From a virus: a stretch of DNA of 23,538 nucleotides. The stretch is from positions 1 through 23,538 of IMG/VR virus record IMGVR_UViG_3300025303_000109; one strand, 5' to 3'. Position 1 is the stretch's first letter. Every line of letters begins with the position of its first letter. Below the pieces are notes generated by a model that saw nothing but the letters and a program-made list of their open reading frames with translations, had not been told where the DNA came from and did no database searches. Positions 6,900-13,225 of this stretch are shown here, one piece after another. Position numbers and translations under genes: made by a program.

Positions 6900-7253
6900 T
6901 CAATCCTGGGGATGAGTGAGGTCGATGAATCGACGTGAGGGGCGGGGGAGCGAAGGCGTGCGCAGCCGGCGCGCCTTCGCAGCGATCGACTCGGCGTCGG
7001 CGCGGAGGGCCGGGCCGAAGGCGTGGGAGGAGGTTTCTTTGCACAGGAGTCGGCGCAGCTGCAGCTCGGCGTCGACGCCGCACACGGCGCCGAACAGCGT
7101 TGTGGCGATCTCCGCGGTGGCGACTTCCATGTAGGTCCGCGGGTCGACGCTGGTTGGCAGCGTCGAGGTGCTAGCCCTGTGGCTGCGTGCGGCGTTGAGA
7201 ATCAAGTCGCGAAGGGCGTCAGCGGTGCCCTTGCTCAAGGGTTTGGCGCTCAC
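6900..7253 (-). CDS. Hypothetical phage early protein
   Basis: A 117-residue protein, mostly helical by composition. The central part VDPRTYMEVATAEIATTLFG and GVDAELQLRRLLCKE looks like a small helical bundle, and the C-terminus is basic. Its start codon overlaps the stop of the first gene of the operon by four bases (7250-7253), indicating translational coupling. I do not recognise a family. Being second in the PL-type operon, it is likely made early after infection or induction. Confidence 0.72.
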   Translation of the reverse strand: MSAKPLSKGTADALRDLILNAARSHRASTSTLPTSVDPRTYMEVATAEIATTLFGAVCGVDAELQLRRLLCKETSSHAFGPALRADAESIAAKARRLRTPSLPRPSRRFIDLTHPQD

Positions 7254-7546
7254 GTCGGTTGCTCCAGTTGCGCGATGGCGATGCGCAGTGCTTCCACCTG
7301 CGTCGCCAACTGGCGCTCCAGCAGGCCGTCGGCGTGCATGCGGCTCACAAGAACGCGGTCCCGTTGAATGCGGGTCGTCATCGCCGCCAATTGCTGGTCG
7401 ATGGCCATGTGTTGCCGCAGCGTGATCAGCTGGTGCTGCAGCTCCGCCAGGCGAATGCGCAGAGCGCGAGCCTTGACCCAGCGCAGCAAGCCGCGGGGGG
7501 ACAAGCGCAATGCCCGGCGCAACGGTTTAAACAAGCTCTGGTGCAT
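7250..7546 (-). CDS. Hypothetical coiled-coil protein, first gene of the leftward operon
   Basis: A 98-residue, strongly basic protein. It begins with a basic amphipathic segment (FKPLRRALRLSPRGLLRWVK) and continues with a long helix having heptad-like Leu/Ile spacing (IRLAELQHQLITLRQHMAID), consistent with a coiled coil. The ribosome site is a perfect AGGAGG six bases before ATG, only about 18 bases downstream of the predicted PL start, so expression should be strong once repression is lifted. No homologue recognised. Confidence 0.75.
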   Translation of the reverse strand: MHQSLFKPLRRALRLSPRGLLRWVKARALRIRLAELQHQLITLRQHMAIDQQLAAMTTRIQRDRVLVSRMHADGLLERQLATQVEALRIAIAQLEQPT

Positions 7547-7563
7547 CGCTGCCTCCTGTGAAT

Positions 7564-7598
7564 TGGCGTATTACACGTCATGTTTAATTTAGTGTCAA
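7564..7598 (-). promoter_or_regulatory. PL-like promoter with operator in the spacer
   Basis: Minus strand: -35 TTGACA (7598-7593), a 17-base spacer, -10 TGTAAT (7575-7570), predicted start near 7564. The spacer contains AAATTAAACA (7590-7581), a 10-base word found again at 8955-8964 beside the repressor gene. The TAAACA core occupies spacer positions 7-12, exactly as in the Cro-side promoter. A repressor bound there would block RNA polymerase. ATTACAC (7570-7576) and GTGTAAT (7605-7611) form an inverted repeat flanking the site; TGTAAT at 7606-7611 could be the -10 of a weak divergent promoter for the 7691 gene. Confidence 0.78.
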
Positions 7599-7690
7599 CA
7601 AGATGTGTAATCAACTCACGCAGGTGGGCGAAGGGCGGTCGGCGATTGAGGGGACGCTGCTACCCTGCCGCGCTCTTAGAGGAGGGCTCG

Positions 7691-8050
7691 ATGTCGGGGC
7701 GCATGCGGATCGTGGGTGGGGACTTCGAGGCCGGTGATTGGTCGGTGCAGGCTTGTGGCGGCCTGGTCGCGATGGCGCGAGCTGACGGTTCGATCCGACC
7801 GAGTGCAGTTGCCCTGCAATTGGCAGCGGTCGAACTGCTGTCCGTGGAGAAGGCAAAGAGCCTGGCCGCGGCTGGTGGCTGGGCCGCCGCGGGCGCTGTG
7901 GCGTTCGGGGCACTCGGAGCGCTGGGCGGCGCGTTGCTGGGTGGAAATCGGACGGAGGTCTGCTTCCGAATCCAACTGGGCGACGGGCGCGGCTTCGTCG
8001 CCGTTGGCCGGCCGCAGGTGTTTCAGCAGCTGTGCGCAGCGGTCGTGTAA
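7691..8050 (+). CDS. Small glycine-zipper membrane-associated protein, possible lysogeny-expressed cargo
   Basis: A 119-residue protein with GGAGG six bases before ATG. N-terminal beta-rich domain (WSVQACGGLVAMARADG), then VELLSVEKAKS, a hydrophobic Gly/Ala segment with small-residue periodicity (about 62-85, AAAGAVAFGALGALGGALLG), and a C-terminal domain (NRTEVCFRIQLGDGRGFVAV). This order (beta strand, VEKAK-type turn, Gly-rich hydrophobic hairpin, then EVxFxxxxxDGRxF) is familiar from an uncharacterised family common on phages and plasmids. It is the only plus-strand gene between PL and the repressor, so it is likely transcribed on its own, perhaps in the lysogen. A superinfection-related role is only a guess. 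Confidence 0.78.
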   Translation: MSGRMRIVGGDFEAGDWSVQACGGLVAMARADGSIRPSAVALQLAAVELLSVEKAKSLAAAGGWAAAGAVAFGALGALGGALLGGNRTEVCFRIQLGDGRGFVAVGRPQVFQQLCAAVV

Positions 8051-8053
8051 AAC

Positions 8054-8080
8054 AAAAAGCCCCAGGGGGCGCCTGGGGCC
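8054..8080 (-). terminator. Terminator of the repressor-side transcript
   Basis: An 8-bp GC stem GCCCCAGG/CCTGGGGC (8059-8066 with 8072-8079). On the minus strand it is followed by TTTTTGTTTT. It lies between the convergent ends of the 8094-8300 gene (minus) and the 7691 gene (plus) and should mainly stop the minus-strand transcript; the plus side has no T-run. Confidence 0.82.
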
Positions 8081-8093
8081 TTCTGCGAGGGGA

Positions 8094-8300
8094 TCAACGC
8101 TGACGGCGCCGGGGTGGCGGTGAGCCGCCTCCGATCACTATGGTGCAGCGACTCGCGCGGTTGATGTACACGTGCTGGACAGCTGCGCGTTCCTCATCGT
8201 CTTTCTGTGCGCGACCAGCCTCTGCTGAGTCCTCTGCCTGCTGGCGCATGGTTGCGAGAAACGCGTCAGCCGCGCGCCGTGTACTGCTATCACCCGTCAC
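8094..8300 (-). CDS. Small hypothetical protein downstream of the repressor
   Basis: A 68-residue protein starting with GTG, preceded by GGGGAG at a suitable distance. The N-terminal two thirds is a charged helix (RRAADAFLATMRQQAEDSAE and AQKDDEERAA). The C-terminal part has VQHVYINRASRCTIVIGG and a Pro/Arg tail. It lies about 100 bases after the repressor gene on the same strand and before the terminator, so it is probably co-transcribed with the repressor in the lysogen. Function unknown. Confidence 0.62.
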   Translation of the reverse strand: MTGDSSTRRAADAFLATMRQQAEDSAEAGRAQKDDEERAAVQHVYINRASRCTIVIGGGSPPPRRRQR

Positions 8301-8339
8301 TTGAACTACTCCCCTCTTAACGCCAATTTGTCGGCGTCA

Positions 8340-8426
8340 TTACAGGATGTAAATTCTCGCAAGAATTGCAGCGCCTAGGACGGTCAGCAAAGCAATTCCC
8401 TTCTCATGCGCGCTCCTTCTTGACAC
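8340..8426 (-). CDS. Possible 28-residue single-helix membrane peptide
   Basis: A short frame from GTG (8426-8424) to TAA (8342-8340) overlaps the 3' end of the repressor gene and would encode a basic start (SRRSAHEKG) followed by a hydrophobic stretch IALLTVLGAAILARIYIL. The repressor's last codons include GAAGGAG, but that site is better placed for a seven-codon ATG frame ending in TGA at 8384. The translation signal for this peptide is therefore weak, and it may be chance. Confidence 0.2.
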   Translation of the reverse strand: MSRRSAHEKGIALLTVLGAAILARIYIL

Positions 8427-8925
8427 CGGCCCCGGCCTTCGCGTCGTCGCCTGTATGACGCCGATGCTCGGCGAGGCGCTCCCCGTGGTGCTTGTCCACG
8501 GTTTCGACAAAGGTCAGGTTGTGTGTCGTCCGCATCACCTTGTCCAGCTCGGCGGCCAATGAGTAGGCAGAACTGCGCCAGTCCGGAGGTGAGGGAGTGC
8601 CCAGCAAGGCGGCCAGGATCTGATCGATTTGCTCCAGCTTGGCCGCGGGAAGCGCGGCTAACGCCCTGAGAGAGATCGAGCGCAGCGGCCATGGGCCGAG
8701 GCCTTTGCTGGCCGCCGGCTCCGCCACTTTTCCAAGCAACTCATCCACGGTTACGCCGAGAACGGCTGACGCCATCGCGTGATGCTCGGGGGGCATGCCG
8801 CGAGCTTTCCAGTTCGTGATCGCGGCCGGAGACGCCCCCATGGCTTTCCCGAACTCCGTCTGGTTCATGCCGCGCTTCTTGGCCAGCTTCAGGGCTGTGT
8901 CGATCACACGAACGGGTTTAGTCAT
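8404..8925 (-). CDS. CI-like prophage repressor lacking a peptidase domain
   Basis: A 173-residue protein with an N-terminal helix-turn-helix of the Cro/CI type: MNQTEFGKAMGASPAAITNW (about 20-39) followed by KARGMPPEH and LGVTVDELLG. The rest is helical, with AKLEQIDQILAALLG, and a charged C-terminus. No S24/LexA-type Ser-Lys peptidase region is visible, so RecA-stimulated self-cleavage is unlikely and induction must work differently, for example through an antirepressor. The start at 8925 precedes the domain; a GTG at 8940 would add five residues. There is no good ribosome site. It is divergent from the Cro-like gene, with 83 bases between starts, holding operators and promoter. It probably binds the TAAACA-containing sites here and at PL. 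Confidence 0.85.
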   Translation of the reverse strand: MTKPVRVIDTALKLAKKRGMNQTEFGKAMGASPAAITNWKARGMPPEHHAMASAVLGVTVDELLGKVAEPAASKGLGPWPLRSISLRALAALPAAKLEQIDQILAALLGTPSPPDWRSSAYSLAAELDKVMRTTHNLTFVETVDKHHGERLAEHRRHTGDDAKAGAGVKKERA

Positions 8926-8945
8926 GGCGTCAGCGTACACAAGGC

Positions 8946-9006
8946 GTTTACGACAAATTAAACAACGGTGTTGACTGAATACTAAACAAAGTGTGTAATT
9001 CAGTTC
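8946..9006 (+). promoter_or_regulatory. PR-like promoter and operators of the lysogeny switch
   Basis: Plus strand: -35 TTGACT (8971-8976), a 17-base spacer, -10 TGTAAT (8994-8999), predicted start about 9006. The spacer holds TAAACA at positions 7-12 (8983-8988), the same placement as in PL. A second operator-like site, GTTTA-N8-TAAAC (8946-8963), is an 18-bp dyad containing AAATTAAACA and lies nearer the repressor gene, where it could control the repressor's own promoter. The -10 ends only nine bases before the Cro-like ATG, which implies an mRNA with almost no leader. Confidence 0.75.
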
Positions 9007-9008
9007 CT

Positions 9009-9293
9009 ATGAACACCACTCCACCGTTTACCGGCCTGCCCGACGACGTTGAGCGCGAGGCCCGCGCCGCTGCTATTGACGCCGCGGCTTCGGCCGTTGG
9101 CGGCAAGTCGAAGCTGGCTGAACTGCTCAACGTCACGCGCGGCGCCGTCACCAATTGGATCGCCCGCGGCGTTCCGGCAGAACGCGCTCCGGACATCGAG
9201 GAGCTGTCTCGGTTCCATGGATCGCCCGTCACCTGCGAGCAGCTTTGCCCCGAGGTGAAGTGGCACGTCTTGCGCGGTAACCCGTTGCATTGA
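9009..9293 (+). CDS. Cro/YdaS-like helix-turn-helix regulator
   Basis: A 94-residue protein. The helix-turn-helix spans about 32-60: GGKSKLAELLNVTRGAVTNW followed by IARGVPAERAPDIEELSRF, the pattern of the YdaS/Cro family. The ATG at 9009 is used because the only alternative, GTG at 8991, would lie inside the promoter. No Shine-Dalgarno sequence precedes it, in keeping with a leaderless or nearly leaderless transcript from the promoter ending at 8999. As the first gene of the rightward operon it should repress the repressor promoter and favour the lytic route, like lambda Cro. Confidence 0.87.
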   Translation: MNTTPPFTGLPDDVEREARAAAIDAAASAVGGKSKLAELLNVTRGAVTNWIARGVPAERAPDIEELSRFHGSPVTCEQLCPEVKWHVLRGNPLH

Positions 9294-9366
9294 TGGCGTC
9301 AAGGGGGTGGGGTGGGAACAGGGCCGAATTGTGCGGCGGTTCTTTCGATCCGGCGTGTAAAAAAAC

Positions 9367-9894
9367 ATGGGACAAATACACATGAGCGGAGATGCTGAGC
9401 GCATTACCGGAGTGGTGACGCGCGTCATGGCTGCGGTGCGCGCAACGGTTGAGGCAACCCCTGACGGCTACGCGCGGCATGGCGCCGCATTACGAAAGGC
9501 GCCGGGCACCCTCCGCAACGAACTGTGTGACCGCGGGCCTGACAGCCGCGCCAAGCTCGGGCTCGCGGATGTGCTGCGCGTCATGCACGGCTCTGGTGAC
9601 CTGCGCACCCTTCACGCAATGGCACTCGAGTTCGATCACGTGGCGATCCCCTTGCCCGCCGTGGCAAGTGCGACCTCCTGCGCCGACACAGTGGCCGCCA
9701 TGGCGGTCGAGTTCGGCGATCTGATCGCCGTCTATTCCCGCGCCGTTCAGGACAACCGCGTGACCAACAACGAGCTGGCCGAGGTGATCAGGGCATGGGG
9801 CGAGCTGCTGGTGGCTGGCAAGGCGCTCATCAACGACGCGTCAGCGCGCAACGCCGCGCTGCACCGATCACAGGGCGTTGCCCTGAACTGCTGA
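9367..9894 (+). CDS. CII-like phage regulatory protein (CP76 family)
   Basis: A 175-residue protein. The N-terminal half contains a family-typical segment: RHGAALRKAPGTLRNELCD (about 37-55), then SRAKLGLADVLRVMHGSGD and LRTLHAMALEF, which fits phage regulatory CII proteins of the CP76 type. The second half is helical (ADTVAAMAVEFGDLIAVYSR and NNELAEVIRAWGELLVAG). Two starts are possible, 9367 and an in-frame ATG at 9382; neither has a strong ribosome site. It follows the Cro-like gene by 74 bases and precedes replication genes, the position of cII in lambda. CII proteins activate lysogenic promoters; here the target is not visible. Confidence 0.82.
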   Translation: MGQIHMSGDAERITGVVTRVMAAVRATVEATPDGYARHGAALRKAPGTLRNELCDRGPDSRAKLGLADVLRVMHGSGDLRTLHAMALEFDHVAIPLPAVASATSCADTVAAMAVEFGDLIAVYSRAVQDNRVTNNELAEVIRAWGELLVAGKALINDASARNAALHRSQGVALNC

Positions 9895-9907
9895 CAAGGA
9901 AATCACG

Positions 9908-10243
9908 ATGCGGCCACGTGGAGGCATTCGTAAGGCTGTGGCCGAGCACATGGCTGCTGCGCAAGAGGGCGCCACGTGGCGCGACCTTGCGCAGCGGCTT
10001 GAAGCGCAGGGCCTCATCAACACTCGCGCGCCGTCCGAAATGGAGCTGGTGCGACGAGCCGTCGAGAACATGAAGCGAGCGGGCGAAATCGAGCCGGTCG
10101 GCGAGCGCCGCACGCGCTGGAGCCGTCGGCCGCTGAAGCTGTATGGCGCGCGGCGCGCCACGTGTGACCAGTCGAAGGACGGCAGCGCTGCCCTGGCGGC
10201 CGTGATGGGCCAGTGGCCCGCCCGCGTCGGCGAAGAAGGCTAG
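9908..10243 (+). CDS. Small winged-helix protein
   Basis: A 111-residue basic protein, 14 bases after the CII-like stop with AAGGAAA as ribosome site. Its fold appears to be a winged helix: IRKAVAEHMAAAQEGATWRD, then LAQRLEAQGLIN, ELVRRAVENMKRAGEIEPVG and a final strand LKLYGAR. Phages often carry such a gene between cII and the replication initiator; it could be a regulator or an accessory replication protein. The last 30 residues look disordered. Confidence 0.72.
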   Translation: MRPRGGIRKAVAEHMAAAQEGATWRDLAQRLEAQGLINTRAPSEMELVRRAVENMKRAGEIEPVGERRTRWSRRPLKLYGARRATCDQSKDGSAALAAVMGQWPARVGEEG

Positions 10244-10350
10244 TCCATGCGCCGATAGCGCCACCCTTAACCCGAACCCGATCGCTCCATGCGACGCCGA
10301 GCTGCGGCGCTGCAGGGAGTTGCTTTGCCCAAATCTGGAGTCACCACCCG

Positions 10351-11220
10351 ATGAGTCACTCACCCGTCGAATCTCAACGATGGGCCATCAAGCGCGCTGC
10401 AGCGCGCGCGACGCTGGACCCCACGCAACCCGGCCGCCGCCTGTCGCCGCCCCAGAAGGGCGTGCTCATGCAGCTGGCAGACATGGCCGACGACAGCGGC
10501 TGCTGCTGGCCGGGCGTGGCGCGCTTGGCTGAGCGCACGGCCTTCTCCGAGCGCTGCGTCCGCAACGCGCTGCGCAGCCTGGAGGCCATGGGGCTGGTGC
10601 AAACTTCCCGCGGCGGCGGTCGCGGCAATAGCAACGAGTACCTGCTGCAGATGGGCGTGCTGCAGCTGGCGGCGGCCCAAACGCCCAGGCGAGAAAAGGC
10701 GGCACGGCCTGCCGTCTCTGCCCCGGGTTTGTCTGCTGGAAACCCGGCACTGGACGACTCGAAACCCGGCACGGCCTGCCCCCGAATTACCAATACCCCT
10801 CATACCAATACTCCCCCAACCCCCTCGCGGGGGCTTGCTCCCTTTCGCATGAGTGGACGAGGGAGCGAGGATGGGGCGTGCGGGTCTACGAAGGAGCTGT
10901 TGAGCCTCAAGGACTGGCTGGAGCAATGTCGCGAGCAGGGCGAGCAGGCCATCGCACCGGATGATGCGGTGTGGACCTACGCCGAGCAGGCGGGTCTGCC
11001 CACGGAGTTCGTCGCGCTGGCATGGCGCCAGTTCAAGCGGCGCCGCCTGGGCGCGGGGAAGCGCCAGCGCGATTGGCGGCGGGCCTTCCGGGACTCCGTT
11101 GAGACCTGCGCCTATCGCCTTTGGCGAGCGGCCGGCGACGGCTACATCCTCACGACGGAGGGGCTGCAGGCGCAGCGCTTCTTCGACCAGATCGATGCGG
11201 CTGAGCGGGTGCAGGCATGA
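10351..11220 (+). CDS. O-like phage replication initiator, helix-turn-helix
   Basis: A 289-residue protein. The N-terminal domain (about 28-90) is a winged helix like those of lambda O and other phage initiators: PPQKGVLMQLADMADDSG, CCWPGVARLAERTAFSERCV, RNALRSLEAMGLVQTSRGGG. A Pro/Ser-rich, poorly ordered linker (about 110-180) follows, which in related phages carries or lies near the origin repeats. The C-terminal domain has DAVWTYAEQAGLPTEFVALA and WRQFKRRRLGAGKRQRDWRR, typical of DnaT/O-type helicase-recruiting tails. It overlaps the DnaB gene by four bases. No DnaC/P-type loader is present, so this protein or the helicase itself may handle loading. The start at 10351 precedes the domain; the upstream extension to 10213 overlaps another gene. 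Confidence 0.82.
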   Translation: MSHSPVESQRWAIKRAAARATLDPTQPGRRLSPPQKGVLMQLADMADDSGCCWPGVARLAERTAFSERCVRNALRSLEAMGLVQTSRGGGRGNSNEYLLQMGVLQLAAAQTPRREKAARPAVSAPGLSAGNPALDDSKPGTACPRITNTPHTNTPPTPSRGLAPFRMSGRGSEDGACGSTKELLSLKDWLEQCREQGEQAIAPDDAVWTYAEQAGLPTEFVALAWRQFKRRRLGAGKRQRDWRRAFRDSVETCAYRLWRAAGDGYILTTEGLQAQRFFDQIDAAERVQA

Positions 11221-12668
11221 CGGGCTACGACATGCGTCCCGAGCCACCAACGCCAGCTGATCGGCCGATGATCGTTCCGCCGCGCAGCGAGCAGGTCGAG
11301 CAGTCGCTGCTCGGCGGCCTGCTGATCGGCGGGCGCGATGCCTTCGACCGCGCCGAGCAGATCCTGCCGAACGACTCCGCGTTCTACTTCGCCGTCCATC
11401 GCGCCATCTACTGCAGCATCCGCGCCTTGCATGCGCGCCATCGTCCGGTCGATGTGGTGACGGTGTTCGATGCCGGTGGCCATGAGCTGGTCTACCTCAA
11501 CGCGCTGACTCAGAGCGTGCCTAGCGCCTCGAATGTCGGCTACTACGCTGAGCGGCTCACGGAGCTGTGGCGGCGCCGCGAGTTGCTCCGGGTTGCGCAG
11601 GAGTTGCAAGCGGCTGCGCTGGCGGAGCAGGTCGGTAGCGAACAGGTTGCGGGTGAGGATGTGGCGAGCATCGTGGACAAGACCGCGGGGGATCTGCTGC
11701 GGCTCGCGGAGGGGAGGGACGAGCGCGGGCCGGTGCCTGCGGGGGAGGTGATGCTGAGCCTGATGCAGCACATGGAGGATCTGGTGGAGGGGCGGGTCAC
11801 GATGATCGAGACCGGCCTGCGCGATGTCGACGACCAGTTGGGCGGCGGGCTGCGCGAAGGCGACCTGATGGTGCTTGGCGCGCGTCCCAGCATGGGCAAG
11901 TCGGCGATGGTGGGCACCGTGGCGCTGAACGCCTCGCGAGCCTGGGGGGTCTTGTTGCTGACCCAGGAGGACTCGCTGGCGACGTGGGGCAGTCGGGCAG
12001 TGGCGAACGTGGCGCACGTGAACCTGTCGGACCTCCGCAACCCGGTGAAGGCGAAGGAGCCGGATCGGATGTGGAAGGGGCTGGCCGATGCCGCGGACGA
12101 GATCCAAGGGCGAGCGCTGATGTTGGACGATCAGGCGGGCCTGACCCTCTCGGACGTGCGCCGGAAGGTGAAGCAGGCGAAGCGCGCTTTGATGCCGCGC
12201 CCGGGCCAGAAGGGGCGGCCTCTCAAGCTTGTCGTCATCGACTACCTCCAGCTCATGACCGGCGAGAAGGAGAACCGCAACCAGCTGCTGGGAGACATCA
12301 GCAATGGCCTGAAGAAGCTGGGCAAGGACGAAGCGGTGGCCGTGATCCTGTTGTCCCAGCTGAGCCGCAAGGCCGATGAGATGCCGATGGGATCGCTGCC
12401 GCAGATGAACCATCTGCGCGATTCCGGCGACATCGAGGGCGCTGCTGACGTGGTGGCGCTCCTGCATCGGGAAGCGATGCGACGCAAGACGGGCGAGAAC
12501 GAGCAATGGGCGCAGATCAACTTCGCCAAGTGCAAGAACGGCGCCACGGGCGTCGTCAACGCGCGATTCATCGGCGCGCATCAGCGCTTCGAGAACTGGG
12601 ACGGTCCGGTGCCATCGTTCGGCGCCGGTAGCGCAAAGAGCGGATACAGCGGTGGAGGGCTGAACTGA
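11217..12668 (+). CDS. DnaB-type replicative helicase
   Basis: A 483-residue RecA-fold hexameric helicase that would unwind DNA at the phage fork. The N-terminal primase-binding domain (about 22-130) starts PPRSEQVEQSLLGGLLIGG. The ATPase domain has TGLRDVDDQLGGGLREGDL followed by Walker A GARPSMGKS (221-229), Walker B LVVIDYLQLM near 340, ILLSQLSRKADEMP, and the SGDIEGAADVVALLHRE segment near 405-420. Length and motif order match host DnaB proteins (about 460-480 residues). Start and stop overlap the neighbouring genes (ATGA at 11217, TGATG at 12666), so it is translated as part of the replication operon. Confidence 0.95.
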   Translation: MTGYDMRPEPPTPADRPMIVPPRSEQVEQSLLGGLLIGGRDAFDRAEQILPNDSAFYFAVHRAIYCSIRALHARHRPVDVVTVFDAGGHELVYLNALTQSVPSASNVGYYAERLTELWRRRELLRVAQELQAAALAEQVGSEQVAGEDVASIVDKTAGDLLRLAEGRDERGPVPAGEVMLSLMQHMEDLVEGRVTMIETGLRDVDDQLGGGLREGDLMVLGARPSMGKSAMVGTVALNASRAWGVLLLTQEDSLATWGSRAVANVAHVNLSDLRNPVKAKEPDRMWKGLADAADEIQGRALMLDDQAGLTLSDVRRKVKQAKRALMPRPGQKGRPLKLVVIDYLQLMTGEKENRNQLLGDISNGLKKLGKDEAVAVILLSQLSRKADEMPMGSLPQMNHLRDSGDIEGAADVVALLHREAMRRKTGENEQWAQINFAKCKNGATGVVNARFIGAHQRFENWDGPVPSFGAGSAKSGYSGGGLN

Positions 12669-13096
12669 TGCGAAAGCTGGAAGACATCGAGCGCAGATTG
12701 CTCAACTGGTCGAGGTGGAAGGCCGGTCCCGGCGTGGGTGGCCTGGGCTACGCGAGCGTAAACATGCTGGCGGCGCTGGGCGGCAGCTCGCGCGGCGCTC
12801 ATGACCCGATCCCCATCCCGACGATGGCAATCGAGGCGGAGGAGACCGACTGCGCAGTCGTCGCACTGCCGTCCGAACTGCGCCGCACGGTCGAGGTGGT
12901 GTACCTGGGTCGGGGCGGGGCCGCTGACCACGCCCGCATGCTGGCGGTGCCGCTGCCGACAGTGCGGTCGCGCGTCTGTCAGTCTCACAAGGCGATCAGC
13001 AATTGGCTGGCGGACAAGGCCCAAGGCCGCCAGAACCAGCGTGAGAACGACGCTCGACTGCAGTCCGTCGTTTTACGGAATATCACCAACCGCTAG
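12668..13096 (+). CDS. Q-like late regulator with sigma-region-4-like helix-turn-helix
   Basis: A 142-residue basic protein. The N-terminus IERRLLNWSRWKAGPGVGGL, with a Trp-x-x-Trp pattern, is common in phage antitermination proteins of the Q/RinA type. The second half resembles sigma factor region 4: ELRRTVEVVYLGRGG followed by the helix-turn-helix DHARMLAVPLPTVRSRVCQS. It overlaps the DnaB stop by one base and is last in the early operon. A promoter-like sequence overlaps its 3' end, followed by a leader and a terminator, just as lambda Q sits before pR' and tR'. It probably controls late transcription, either by antitermination or as a sigma-like activator; the sequence does not decide between these. 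Confidence 0.75.
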   Translation: MRKLEDIERRLLNWSRWKAGPGVGGLGYASVNMLAALGGSSRGAHDPIPIPTMAIEAEETDCAVVALPSELRRTVEVVYLGRGGAADHARMLAVPLPTVRSRVCQSHKAISNWLADKAQGRQNQRENDARLQSVVLRNITNR

Positions 13097-13105
13097 AGTT
13101 CGGGC
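13072..13105 (+). promoter_or_regulatory. Candidate late promoter (pR'-like)
   Basis: TTTACG (13072-13077), a 16-base spacer and TAGAGT (13094-13099) form a moderate sigma-70 promoter overlapping the last codons of the Q-like gene. The predicted start near 13105 gives a leader of about 100 bases, including a strong terminator, before the first late gene. The match is imperfect; position and downstream terminator are the main support. Confidence 0.45.
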
Positions 13106-13166
13106 ACCTTGGGGGTTAGCGCGTCGGCGCAAGCCTTCGAGGGCTGAGAGAGGGAAGCGAGGCGGT

Positions 13167-13209
13167 AACGCCCGGCAGGCTTGACGGTCTGCCGGGCGTT
13201 TCCTTTTTT
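13167..13209 (+). terminator. Strong terminator in the late leader (tR'-like)
   Basis: A 10-bp perfect stem CGCCCGGCAG/CTGCCGGGCG (13169-13178 with 13189-13198), extended by AA/TT, followed by TTTCCTTTTTT. It lies 16 bases before the first late gene, so late expression requires read-through, presumably through the Q-like protein made just upstream. Confidence 0.9.
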
Positions 13210-13225
13210 GGGCGATGGAGCTGCT

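Noticed and set aside
5902-7083. Long minus-strand open frame of 393 codons
   Set aside because: It is Arg/Pro-rich, lacks domains, and overlaps three genes with better coding character and coupled starts and stops.
10244-10350. Possible small Cys-containing gene between the winged-helix and O-like genes
   Set aside because: One frame reads plausibly (PCDAELRRCRELLC) but has no start codon and runs on without stopping far into the O-like gene.
11142-12581. 479-codon frame antisense to the DnaB helicase
   Set aside because: His/Arg/Leu-rich shadow of a clear helicase gene.
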